From Nymphaea colorata (lineage: Eukaryota > Streptophyta > Magnoliopsida > Nymphaeales > Nymphaeaceae): a DNA stretch of 64,000 bases. Every line of letters begins with the position of its first letter. The first letter of the stretch is position 1. The position numbers and the translations under genes are program-made. The stretch spans positions 22,815,300-22,879,299 of the forward strand of contig NC_045142.1 of the NCBI RefSeq assembly GCF_008831285.2, given 5' to 3'. The notes under the pieces are model-generated. The model saw nothing but the letters and a program-made list of their open reading frames with translations, was not told where the DNA came from and did no database searches. Shown piece by piece: positions 12,801 to 25,004 of this stretch.

Positions 12801-15800
12801 AACAATATGAAAGTGATCCAAAGTTTGCAGTTGCTGAGATCCTTCTGATGCTATTTGAGGTACCTTCTTGGTCTCCTTTATTATACATAATTAAATGCAA
12901 CATTGTTGCTAATATTGTAATTTTTCAGGCTTGTGGAGTCAAATATCAGTTTGCTGAAGTATCAATGGATGAGGTTAATGTGGATGATGTTGTGGTTGCT
13001 CTTGTGACTCTTACCAAAAATGTAAGTTTATATGAGCTCAGAATTGGTTAAAATTTCTATAAGTTGGTTCCCTGCACTATTTCTCGTTCCATTTATGGAA
13101 TACATGTCTTATTCTGTATGACACACATAACGGAGCAAATGTCTCTCTTTTGGAAAAAGGGACAAGTTGAAGACTATGGTGGTGCTAAACAGAAGGTATT
13201 TAAGCAGTTTAAGGAGAACCTGTTGTGTTTCTGGGACAGTTTGGTCCTGGAGTGCCAGAATGGGCCACTATTTGATTCAGTTCTGTTTGAGAAATGCATG
13301 GACTATGTCATTGCCTTGTCATGGTAGGTGATCATCATGACCTTGTGGTTGGCTCTTGTGGAACTCGTAATTTTCTGTGTCACATAAATTTACTTAATAT
13401 ACAATTTGTTGCAGCACCCCACCAAGAATTTTTCGTCATGTAGCTACTTCAGTGGGCCTACAGCTTGTGACATCTTTCATAACTGTTGCCAAAACACTTG
13501 GTACGCAGCGTGAAACAACCCAAAGGCAAGTCAATGCTGAAAAGAAAAAAAGAAAAGAAGGTCCAAGACTGGAATCTCTTAAGAAAAGACTGTCTGAAAC
13601 CCATGAAAAGATAACAGTTATGGAAGAGATGATGCGCAAAATATTTACTGGGTATATCTATTGCTTCTGTCTACCTAAATTATATGTATTTCTTGTTGCA
13701 CTTTTTCAACTTTATATTTGATCAAACCATCTGTTTATTGCTAGTTACATAAGCTTGTTATTATACTGTGCAGGCTATTTATGCATCGCTACAGGGACAT
13801 TGATCCTGATATACGAATGGCATGCATTGGATCATTGGGTAACTGGATTGTATCATACCCGTCTCTATTCTTGCAGGACCTATACTTGAAGTATCTTGGC
13901 TGGACATTAAATGACAAAGTAACTATTTTTCAATTATTCATATAATTTGGATCAAAGTTTTGTCAGTTAATGCACATAACTGTTTGTTATTCGCTAACTG
14001 GTTTTTGCTTTTGATTTGCATCTGTTAAAGAGTGCTGGTGTTAGGAAAACTTCTATCAGTGCCTTACAAAATCTTTATGAGATAGATGACAATGTCCCAT
14101 CACTCAGCCTTTTCACTGAAAGATTTTCCAACAGAATGATCGAACTAGCTGATGATATTGATGTGGCTGTAGCAGTGTCTGCAGTAGGATTGCTGAAGCA
14201 GCTGCTAAGGTAACTATGTTGGGTTACACTGCAAACTGCTGAGAGTTTTAGGGAAATTATCTCACCTATAACCTGCCTTTGTTGATAACTGTCCTAAGTT
14301 CTTCTGCAGACACCAGCTTCTTGCTGATGATGAGTTGGGACCACTGTATGACCTACTTATTGACGAACATCCAGCTATCAGACACGCTGTTGGGGAGCTA
14401 GTGTATGATCATTTGATTGCTCAAAAATTCAGCAGCTCACAGTCATCATCCAAAGGTACCTGCTGTTTATTTTCTATGTGAGTTTCTCAATGCATGTTTC
14501 ATTCCTTAAGGTATTATTTGCAGGGAAAGAATCTGAGTCCTCTGAAGTTCATATTGGAAGGCTGCTGCAAATACTTAGGGAATTTTCCATGGATCCGATC
14601 TTGAGCACCTATGTTATTGATGACATCTGGGAGCACATGGATGCCTTGAAAGTATGCTGATAGAGCGTTGCAGTCATTTTATGTTAAAAATTTGATTGAT
14701 TTTTTAGAAAATGTCTAGGATAAATGATAGATAAAAGTTATATTTCTCTTGATGATACACTGTATTTGATATGGTTATCTTATAGGATTGGAAGTGTATT
14801 ATCTCCATGCTTCTTGATGAGAACCCGTTGACGGAGCTTACAGACATTGATGCAACTAGCCTGGTTAGACTCCTGTGTGCATCTATTAAGAAGGCTGTTG
14901 GAGAAAAGATTGTCCCATCCAATGACAATAGAAAAGTATACCATACAAAAGCTCAGAAGGTACAGAGGCTTACGAGGCACCAGTTTGTAGACTGATCTAG
15001 TAATAGTGTCCTGTGTTACCTGGGCACACATGTGATGGAGCTTCACATATGTAAAATGTTGGACATGTTAAAAGTTCAAATCAAGTACCTGACTAGCTGT
15101 ACCACACACATTCAAACTTATGGAATATGGAAAGAGTTGATAAAACTTGCATATAATTCGAGCCAAAATAGGAATTATTTCTAATGGTATTTAACTATGA
15201 AATTGAAAATTCAACAAAACATTATTATTTGATTTATATTCATTTGTTTCAAATAGGTTACAGTAGAAAACGTTCATCTTCCAGCAAAGTTAAACTGTGA
15301 TAATATAGTTCTGTTTAAATCTTGGACAAAGTCTTGACACTAGAAGCATGAAAAATTCAAAAGTGAGTAGGGAACGAATGCATTTTTACATAATAAAATT
15401 CATCTGTGATTCTGTAGATATGGATATAAGAAATAAGTGGAAAAAAGCAATGGAAAAAGAAGAAAACATGTTAAAAGTTTTTGGTTGCTTTAGATAAAGA
15501 TTGCAAATTATAAAGGTTACATCTTAAATCAGTGTTGATTTTTCAAATTTTGATTATCTTGGTCTCTTTGTGCTTTCTGCATTGGATTTTTAATCTTTAT
15601 TCTCATTAATGATCAGGAAACATTGGAAAACAATAAGCATGAAATAACAATTAACATGATGAAGAGATATGCACAAATTTTACAAAAATTTGTTGCTGAC
15701 AAAGCAAAGGTGGCGCCATTGGTTGAGGCTGTGGTACACTTGAAACTTGAGCTTTATTCACTAAAGCGGCAAGAGCAGGTGAGAGTTGAGGCTTCCTTGA

Positions 15801-18800
15801 TTGCCACTTCCTTCTTTTTGAACATTTCAGAGTCCTGAAAACCTTCCTTCTGGATTTGCATTTCATTTCAGAATTTCCAAGCTGTCTTGCAGCTTATAAA
15901 AGATGCTTTTTTCAAACATGGTGAGAATGAAACCTTGAGATCCTGTATCAAGTCCATTGCATTTTGTGCCTCTGAGAGCCCAGCAGATCTTCAAGATTTT
16001 GCCCGGAACAAATTGAAGGAGCTTGAGGATGAACTCCTTAGTAAGCTTAAATCTGCCATAACACAAATAGGGGTATACCTTCCCCATTCTCTCTCTGTCT
16101 CTCGCTCATGTTCTGAATATTGTGTGCTCAAATAGGTTATCACTTGTATTTTGTTCCCCAGGCTGGTGATGATGATTATTCCTTACTTGTTAACTTGAGA
16201 AGGTGCTACAATTTTCAATTGGCTAAGGCTGTCTCTAATGAAAGTCTGTATGAAGATCTTGTTGGTATCTTGAGAGACTTCAAGAACCTAGATGATGAGG
16301 TATATAGTTACGAACTCTTAATAAAAGTAAGGGTAGTTTTTTTATTATGTCACATTACATTTTTTTGGTGCTTGTTTTCCAGGTTGTGAGCCTTCTGCTG
16401 CTCAACATGTATATGCATGTACTATGGTGCCGGCAGTCCTTGGATGAGGAAAATCCTTCTGAAGCATCTCTATCTTCTTTGCTGTCAATGCGATCAACTT
16501 TGTTTCAGCAACTTGACTATTTTTTAAACTATCTGCTGAATGCAGAAGAGGAAGAAAAAGCAATTGCCTTGCTAACAAGCAGGGTAGGTTGTTTCATATC
16601 CAATTTTGATTTGCTGCTTAGTGCTTACCTCTCTATGTTGCTAACTGTTGGCACTGTTTTTCCCTTTTTTTATTCGTGAAACGAAATCATGCCATTCATC
16701 ATATAACTTGTTGGTTTGTCTACAAAAAGGTCTGTGTCATACTCGTGGAAATATGGTGTATATTTAATGAGAGGAAACTGAGGTCAAGCAAGCTTCATCT
16801 GTTGGGATTTCTTCCTGACGAATCCACCATTCAAAAGTTCTGGAAGCTCTGTGAGCGGCGCCTAAGTATTAAAGGTAAGATCCTGACCATGTTTTCTTAT
16901 TTGTACAGCATATGATGCTTCACTTGGCAAAAATCTGTGAGGTTCCAGTAGAAATTGAACTTTTGTGTTGTACATTTTTGTAATTTTTTTTTGTTTAAGC
17001 AAAAGGGACCTACTTATTAGGAAAGACATGCATACATACTTTGAAGTTTGAACCTGGAAAACCTGCAAAAATTTATTTCCTGGATCTCTTGAGGCTGCAC
17101 ATTCTTCAACCCAAGTTTGAGAATGAGCTGTTGAGCTTGATGTGTAAAACGTCTAGATGGAACCATAGACAGCTGGCTTTTTTGTTTTATGAATATTCCT
17201 GTAAGCAACCCACTTGCTGGTTTTTGACAAGTATATCAATGTTATGTGTTTTATATCTTCAAATATATATAAAAAAAAGAGTGGTCATGCTTGTTGAGCC
17301 CTTTGCATAGTTTGTCATAGCCCAGGTTTGACTAGATTAATTAACTTCAAGTTCTCTACATGTCTTGAAATGAACAATGAAGCTTTTGAGGAACAAACAT
17401 TTTTTTTGGCTTTTAGGTGCAGAAACCTGTTGGTCTCCACTCTATTCACAAATTGGAACTTAGAGGGAATTCGACATGTGCAATAGGTTGGGTACATGCT
17501 GAATTGTGCATTGAAAAAAAAAATCATTAGTCGTCCTGAATCTGTCTCTCAAATGTAGAACATGTCAGATTAGGTACACTTAATTACAGATCCAAAATAT
17601 GTAGTAATAATGGTTCTAGTAGAATAAGGTTAAGAAAACTCTTTGGATGCAATGAATGCAAATAAGTTATACTAATCACCTGTTGACAGTTGTTAAAACC
17701 TGAAGAACCTAAATATGAGTCCACAGCTTAATCTTAATCTTGCTTGCTCATGCTTAACCTAATATGAAACCATGTATTGCACCTTGCAAGTAGCTAAATT
17801 AGGGCACATCTGCATGCATCTGTCATTGATCTAAATGAATTAGATGAGAGTGTGTTGTTGCCCCATATAGACCAGTCACATGATGTGTAACTGATGAAAT
17901 GTGATTTATTACAGTTGCCAAATTCTTGTATATCTACCTAGCACTTCAAAGTACTGGGAGCCATGTCTTTGGGAATGTTCCTTTAGTATCCTTAGCTTAT
18001 GTAGAGCATCATATATTGCTGACCTTGATATCCATTAGGTTTCATGGGACAAGTAGGCCCCTGCACTGATATGCGCATGTACAAGGCAAATAGTTGTTAC
18101 TTGTTAGTAATTCCTTTTCAAAATATAGAAACTAGAAATAAAATTAACTTCAGAATCAGTTAATATTATCATAGCTACTTCACAATAGTGTCACAAAAAA
18201 ATTAATTTTTAATATGATAACAGTATACTATACTTTTTAAATAATTTTGATTCTTTTGATATCACGGATACCTGTAATCCTTGTATACACATATGCTGAA
18301 CAAATGTACTGACATGGTCTTAACTCATATATAGTATGACACCTTTGATGTCTGCAACTGTTGTGTCACATGCCCACATGGTGGATAAACTGAAATTACA
18401 CGTGCCCTGTTCTGGTTATCTTTAGTGACTTAGTCCTAGAAGGCTTCTACCTTTGACTGTGTCTGAATTGCACAGTTGTATTGATGTGGCATTCTACTGT
18501 CAGTGATGGAAATATCAGTTGCTTGTTTCTTGACTTTATTTTTCTGAGAAGCTGGTATCTTGTCTATTTTGTCTTTTCAGATGGTTTGGATGATGAGGAT
18601 GCAAATGAAGAATCTATTGATGAAATTAATCGGCAAGATGCAATAATGATTGCAGCAGCCAAATTGATAGTTAATGATGTAGTTCCAAAAGTATGACTTC
18701 TTTCATTTAGAATGCTGATGATGAGTCTTATAACAAGTGACAGTTATTCATGTTGTGGCTTCTGTCATTATCACTTCTGCAGTCCATGTAAACTTGCTTT

Positions 18801-21800
18801 GCAATGTCCAGGGTAACCATGTAAACAAAGTAATGCATACTCTTCAAAAAGGTTGCTGAAAAACAAGTTGCTTTATTTTTTTGTTAAATCATTGATTAAA
18901 AAACCATAAGTTATTAATCGTTACTTGCTAGTTCTTCCGTTTGTGGACAATTTTATATATATATATATATATAGTTTGTTTATTTATCTTCGCTGCACCT
19001 GCACCCATGTTTTTTCTGAAAAATGCTGACCAACACCTGCATTTGCATCATGCACCTCTGTGATATAGCATATAAACCTTTGTCTAATCCTTCTCTAGGA
19101 ATTTATGATCGTTTTAACTTATTGTTAGGTTTATGTAATGATTTCACTTGCATTAAAGCTGCTCATAGTCTGATACATATCTTGCAGAAATGTTTGATGT
19201 TCAGACTGTCATTTTGTTGGTATATGCCAGTCCATCTGGGTAGCTTTTGGACTGGTCTTTGTGAGACCCAGTTTAGTCCAGAATTTTAAGTGAAAGGCTT
19301 GATGTTTCCCCTTTATTTTGCCACTTTTTAACATTCGTACTGAGATTGTATATAATTGATATACCCAAACCTGCACTTCTACCTACAAATATGTAACTAA
19401 GGACAAATAAATTTCCAACCAGGATATTGCAAACCAGATATGCTTATCAGACAGAATTTCTTTTTAGGTCTGAGTGGACTATGTATTGAGATTGAAAACC
19501 TAACTTTAACGCTATAATAGATGATGCTTCAGATCCAAGAGTTGCTGAATAGAAAGGTTTGGAGAGGGATTTGAAGCTGTCTAAAGATGGACAACCAAGA
19601 GAAATACAGATTATGAGAAAAAGAGAAGGAAAGGTAGCAGATGAGATAGATCAAAGGACAAGGAGAAAAGAAAGAGAAATTTTCTGACTAAGGGACAGAC
19701 TTCAGATTTTTTGGGCATACCTCCTGGAAGCAAAAATCCAAACCTTGCTTTGATACCATACGATAATTTGTGAGATCAGATGTTGTGATGACCAGCACGG
19801 CCTTCAATCACTAGAAAGAGAACAAGGAGTTGCGAGGAGTGCGCATAAAAGAAAGGGCAGCCTTAACGTCAAGCATGCCCTAATTTCACTTAATTATGGT
19901 TATTCAAAAAAAGGATGGACTTAACAGTCCATAAACAAAAGGTAAATAACAAATCCACCATATGTACATGCGAGTTATAACTTAAAGCAGCAGAAATGAT
20001 GAATTTAGACCTAACCTAGGTCCAAATACTTATTGAAACCTTCTTAGGCCCAATGATTCTCATTTTTTAATGAGAAAAAAAACTTTCAAAATTGGTGGCA
20101 TTTGTGATTATGTGTTCTTTCTGGCATTCTTAATTTTGATAAATGATGTTGTTTTCTTATATTTGGTTTTCGTATTATGACAATGTGATGGAAAATGATT
20201 GTTCATGTCATACTTCTGTATTTAAATTCAACTTTTGCTCCACTGTACCCTATAGAGATTAAGTAATGCTTAAATTGGAGCACTTTGTGCAGGAATTGCT
20301 TGCTCCAAAGATCATTTCACATTTCATCATGCATGGGCCAAGTGTCGCAGAGGTTGTCAAGAACTTTATCGCTGTGCTGAAAAAAACTGCAAGTGATGAT
20401 ATCCACAAGTTGTTTTTAGAAGCATTAAAGATAGTATGTACATTTAATATCTGCTTGTAGTTTATAAATTATTTAGAAGAATTCTTCTTTTGGCAGTTGA
20501 TCTTTCCATCTAAAAGTCAAACCCTTCATTTTTTAGGCCTACCAACGGCATGAGGAGGAGCTTTCTAGAACTGATGGTGATTATTCATCAGTCCAGTCTT
20601 TCTCAGACTGCAAGGACCTTTCTTCTCGGTTGTCTGCTACATTTGCGGGTGCTGCTCGCAGCAAGCATAGGTTGCATATTTTAGAGATTGTTAAAAATGG
20701 CATAGCATTTGCTTTTGAGGATGCACCAAAGAAGTTGTCATTTTTGGAGGGATCTGTGCTTCAGTTTGTACCAAAACTCCCTGTTTCAGACATCATGGAC
20801 ATGTACATATTTTTACACTAAGCATTCTGTTGTTTTTTTATGACGAAGATCTGTTTCATAACTAGTGGTTTTTTCTTTGGACTAGTTTGAAAGATATCCA
20901 AACAAGGGTTGAGGACATAAACACGGATGAGGATCCCAGTGGCTGGAGACCTTACCATGCATTTATTGATATTCTTCGTGAGAAGTACACAAAGAATGAA
21001 GGTCTTCAAGGTAATTTTGGATAGTTAAGAATTATGTTACTATAGAATTTTGCTTCTATTTTCTCAAGATTTTCTTTTCAAGGCTTGCTGCTTTTACCAT
21101 GAGTGTTTCTGTTCACTCCATCTAGCTTCTGATACCAGTCAATAGGAGGTTACCGGATTGTTATTAAACCTCTTTCTTTCAGATCCAGTGTTATTCTCAT
21201 CTAATTGTTCTTTTTTTTTTGCAACAATGCCAATAAAACATGACTCTGTAATATTCCTTCCATACCTTGCTCTTTACTGGACCCATTCTTGGTTAATCAA
21301 AGATAATGAACGAGATGGCTGAGTACTCATTTATTGTTAAGAATGACCTGGCGGTTGAGTTTCCGTGCAAAAAGGTTTAATTTTTTTGTCACATTTGCTT
21401 GAAAAGGAAATATAGCATGATGTACACCTAGAGCTTGGAACATCAAACATAAAGATGGTTTGAGGTAATATCAGAAACAAAGAGAAATAAAGAAGCTCAG
21501 AAACCATAATACAGTTTTCCCTTTACAATCCTTGTAATTTGTGAATGACCATACTTTGATTCAATCAGCTTTCAATCAATAAAAGGAGATAGATATTTTG
21601 AATGTGAGATGTGCAACTACATTCTTGAGCTCCCTTCTTATTATGACCCGATGATTACATTTTTTTTTTCCATTTTCATGTTCCAAATATTATGATTTCA
21701 AAATGGTTTCATATCCATTTCTCATGTTTGTCCTTGTTGCCTATGTTACCTTCTTGTTGCTCTATTAATTTGTCCTTTCTTCCTGATGTATTTCTAATGC

Positions 21801-22243
21801 TGCCAACAAATCTTGCGATGCCATGTTACTTGTGTGTGGATGTTGATTTTGTGAAACTGTCTGCTGATTTTTTCCCTCCAACTTCATCTGTAATTGCAAC
21901 AAAGTGATGCTTGATTTGGCTGATTGCAGGTGAGGAAGGACAAGTACAAAAGCGCCGAGGGCGTCCACCAAAATCAAAGGACTTGCAAGGAAGGAAGCTT
22001 TTTGAAGATCAAAATTCAAGCGAGGAAGATGGTGATGGTGATTCCATTAGTGCTTCAGACCAGGATGAAGATGAAGAAGATGATGAAACACCATTGAGAA
22101 ACTCCCTCAGGTCTTTGAGATTAAGATCCTTGAAGCTTGGAAAGGCCTCGCAGCAGGAAAGGTCAAATGATAGCAGGAGTAATGCTCAGTCAAAGCATGT
22201 TGGTTCTGGAAAAGCGACACTAGATAAAGTGTTTGCCTCGTGA
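9814..22243 (+). CDS. SCC3: Cohesin subunit SCC3 (STAG/SA family)
   Basis: This is the HEAT-repeat subunit of cohesin, which binds the SCC1/RAD21 kleisin and loads cohesin on chromatin in mitosis and meiosis. Coding exons: 9814-10261, 12747-12859, 12929-13021, 13160-13323, 13415-13651, 13774-13918, 14031-14209, 14310-14455, 14524-14651, 14786-14959, 15617-15778, 15872-16072, 16162-16299, 16383-16583, 16730-16874, 18581-18690, 20293-20433, 20537-20802, 20886-21010, 21930-22243. All junctions are GT-AG and in phase, giving about 1209 residues. The STAG domain begins near residue 150 (EQYESDPKFAVAEIL). The stromalin conservative domain is near 353-420 (MHRYRDIDPDIRMACIGSLG). The tail has an AT-hook-like KRRGRPPK (1113-1120), then an acidic stretch. 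The start is uncertain: the first ATG in frame is 9814, but the next 69 codons look little like protein, and 10021 (MSSSEKAA) is a good alternative. Arabidopsis SCC3 is about 1100 residues. Confidence 0.95.
17041..17205 (+). other. Open, protein-like segment inside SCC3 intron 15
   Basis: A frame open for about 55 codons (FEPGKPAKIYFLDLLRLH, then a segment rich in L, E and K) lies in the 1.7-kb intron between exons 15 and 16. It does not match SCC3, whose exons 15 and 16 join perfectly without it, and I do not recognise it. It may be a chance frame or a decayed insertion. Confidence 0.2.
19747..19758 (-). other. Retrotransposon primer-binding-site-like relic
   Basis: On the minus strand this reads TGGTATCAAAGC, one base from the methionine-tRNA primer-binding site seen in the TRIM at 1563-1574. 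It lies in SCC3 intron 16 and suggests an LTR-element remnant, but no LTR pair was found around it. Confidence 0.3.
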
Positions 22244-22514
22244 AAACAAGTTGGTAATTGATTTCCACTTCTTTATGCTTGTTTTTATGCTGCGTTGTGG
22301 AGATTTATCCTAATTGAACCAAACTAGCTCAACACGGACCTAACAAATAAGGCTATATTTTAGAGTAGCTTGTCTTAACATTGGTCTCAGAAAGTATGCT
22401 ATGCTCTGCTACAAGTTTTCCACGTTTCTTGCAGGTTAGCTTGTGAAGGTCTTACTGGAGCTTAGGAGTTTGAAACACAGTAACTTGCAGTAAGGTTCCA
22501 GTAAAGAATGAGAA

Positions 22515-22690
22515 GCTAAGGCTCATTCCTTTTTCCCTTGCCCCCGGGGTCTAGGGCTAGGGCCAGGATTGCACAGGAGGCTGACACCCACAGATTCGAA
22601 TCAGGAACTGACCTTCTACTAGTTCCTGGTTTCGACCAGCCATGCCAAATGCTTTTACCTCCTTGTAGGCAGTGAGACCTTAAGGATTGT
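22515..22690 (-). mobile_element. SINE-like element, minus strand
   Basis: Read on the minus strand, TGGCATGGCTGG (22647-22636) fits an A box. GATTCGAATC (22602-22593) fits a B box core about 44 bases downstream, the spacing in tRNAs. The downstream part is GC-rich (CTAGCCCTAGACCCCGGGG) and ends near an A-rich stretch at about 22530. Ends and target duplications were not resolved. Confidence 0.4.
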
Positions 22691-22939
22691 GCCAACCCTA
22701 ACATTGCCAAAATTTGACGACACATCTTTGGATTGGACCTATTGCTTGAAGCAAGTTTCTGATTGTCCATCTTATTCCTTTTGTTTAATTATTTATTCCT
22801 TCTGACAAGTTTTCACAAGAACCTTGTCAGCTGTCGCTGTCCTATCAATTTACTGCGCTCTTGTGTTCCATTTGTGGACCCAATGACTGGCCATCACACA
22901 TCATCCCAAACTTAACGCTTATACAAATTTTTCTTACTA

Positions 22940-23203
22940 TTGCATCATTGGTTTGGATTGTTTCCTAGTATCATGCATATGGGGGTTCATGATCTTTGTT
23001 TCATTTTGTTTTTTGGAGTGGCAGGGAACAACTCAGAATTATGTGTAAGCAAACCAGATAAGGAAACAAGAGACGATGTCTATGCACATTGTGCAAGTGC
23101 GATTTTCTGTGGATATGAGCTGCAATCACTGCTTGGTAGGATGACAAGTTTTCTACTTTCTGCTCCATATTATGTGGGAGAAAAAGATTTCCCCGTTGTG
23201 TAA
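22940..23203 (+). other. Unassigned open frame downstream of SCC3
   Basis: An 87-codon frame contains a strong acceptor-like site (GGCAG at 23020-23024). After it the frame continues as GNNSELCVSKPDKETRDD, a more protein-like composition than its surroundings. It resembles no family I know and may be noncoding 3' sequence of SCC3. Confidence 0.15.
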
Positions 23204-23238
23204 TTTTAATCTCTTGTAAGTAACAACTTTTGCTTCAT

Positions 23239-23315
23239 CTTTTCTTTTTTGTGCAATCCTCCTTCTTGTGCCTTTTCTTTTTTGTGCAATCCTCCTTCTT
23301 GTGCCTTTTCTTTTC
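23239..23315. repeat. 33-bp tandem repeat, two copies and a partial third
   Basis: The pyrimidine-rich unit beginning CTTTTCTTTTTTGTGCAATC is repeated exactly at 23239-23271 and 23272-23304, followed by a partial copy. It is non-coding. Confidence 0.9.
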
Positions 23316-24224
23316 CTATCATCTCCTCTCTTTTCCCATGAGTTTACCATTTTAATACAAGTGAAGGTGCAAAAATGATGTTATTCATTTTTGTCTGCTT
23401 GTAATTGTTTTCTGTGTTGGGACCATTTTCTGGTCCTCATTGAGAGTTTCATAGGTGGCGAGTTGTTGATTGTTGTTGTATCAGCTGTATTTAATTCAAT
23501 GTTGTAAAAAGCATATCTTAAGCCGTATCGATTTGGCTTTAAGATATCACGTATCGTAAAATATCGTGACGTATCGTAAAATATCGTAACTTATCGTATC
23601 TTTATTGTTTTTTTTTAATAAATCAGAAAAAAAATGAATAAAATTTGAATAAAAAATCAGTAAAAATAAAGAATAATATGTTCTTCATAAAAAAAACATG
23701 TTTTGCAGAATGATGAGCTTATTATTGCTATAAAGTTACAGTTCATCATTAATGAAATTGTGAAAATGTTCAATGTCAATATATAAAATGAAAGCACGCT
23801 CTACTTTATCCTTATCTCCATCTTCATCTTCATGATTTAAAAAAAACCCTTCTTTTCAACGGTAATCAATTATTCACGTACAAATTCTTGGATGATTTCA
23901 CTTTGAAAATCAATGATTTAGGCGACGTTTGATGGTCAGGAAAAACACTGTTCATCGGGGTGTTTTTTCTTTTTTTGTACGGTTTCAACCACCACCATCA
24001 AACATGGGAAACTTTACCATGCAAAAAGTCTAGTTTCAGGGTAACTTTACCCTGGAAAAAAGTCAGACCCTTACGGTTTCGAGGATTTTTTTTTTTTTGC
24101 ATAGTGTGTGTTGCTCATCCATTGCACTCCCTCTACTGCGCCACCGCCTCTTCATTCGCATCTTCCATTGTGCGCATTCTCCTTCTCCCTTGCCACTGCA
24201 TCTTCCTTCTTCGATCGACCGAAC

Positions 24225-24620
24225 GCCTCTTTCACTCAGCAAGCCATTCTCCTCTTCCTCCTTTGATCGACCTACTGACTGACCCAACGCCTCTTTCTTC
24301 ATGCCGTTGATGCAGGGATCTTTTGCTCAGCAAGCCATTCGCCTCTTCCTCCTTCGATCGACCTACTGATCGACCCAACGCCTCTTTCTTCATGTCGTTG
24401 ATGCAGGGATCTTTTGCTCAGCAAGTCATCCGCCTCTTCCTCCTTCGATCGACCTACTGACCGACCCAACGCCTCTTTCTTCATGCCGTTGATGCAGGGA
24501 TCCTGATGTTGTAGTATCAATTCTAATGTGAAAAACCCAGCGCCTCTTTCTTCATGCCGTTGATGCCATGCAGGGATCTTGATGTTGTAGTATCAATTCT
24601 AATGTGAAAAATCTGGATTA
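24225..24620. repeat. Tandem array with 91-bp period inside the Harbinger-like element
   Basis: The anchor ATGCCGTTGATGCAGGGATC starts at 24301, recurs at 24392 with one change and again at 24483, an exact 91-base period. A fourth copy at 24554 follows a shorter 71-base step, and there a different segment (GATGTTGTAGTATCAATTC) is itself duplicated. The unit also contains GATCGACC words. The array is GC-richer than its surroundings. Confidence 0.9.
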
Positions 24621-24851
24621 ACATGTGGATATTGCATATGCTCCATTTATTCATCAAAGGCTTTTTCAAGATCCTTCGCCCAATTTTCAGAAATTTTGAT
24701 GTTTTGGAAGGCAGGCTTTTATTGGCTTTAGTATATCAGTTGAGGTTCAGGCCCTTTAGGGTGTTTCACTGTCCTGCAATTAGCTTGTTTACTCCATTAA
24801 GTTTCACTGTCCTGCAATTAGTTTATGTCTTCCACAGATAAGCAATTTAAA

Positions 24852-25004
24852 ATGTTGTCAACAAGAATAGAACAAGAGAAAATGGCAGAGGAAGTTGAAG
24901 GTCGCATGAGAAGGATTGGTCAGCAACAGCCTTGGAGGTTCATGGGATTTGAGAACTTGTGCTCAGACAGAGGTTTGCTGCAAGAGTGCCAAAGGAGAAA
25001 CTGA
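24852..25004 (+). other. Short coding-like frame inside the Harbinger-like element
   Basis: A 50-codon ATG-to-stop frame (MLSTRIEQEKMAEEVEGRMR and on) is rich in charged residues and lacks the hydrophobic low-complexity bias of random AT-rich frames. I do not recognise it. It could be a fragment of a captured host gene or part of a decayed transposon protein. Confidence 0.2.

Larger units (their letters stand above)
22244..23498. other. SCC3 3' untranslated and downstream region
   Basis: No gene is supported. GTAATTG just after the stop and TTCTTGCAG near 22435 could bound a 3'-UTR intron of about 180 bases. A SINE-like piece, a 33-bp tandem repeat and an unassigned open frame are listed separately. 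Confidence 0.5.
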
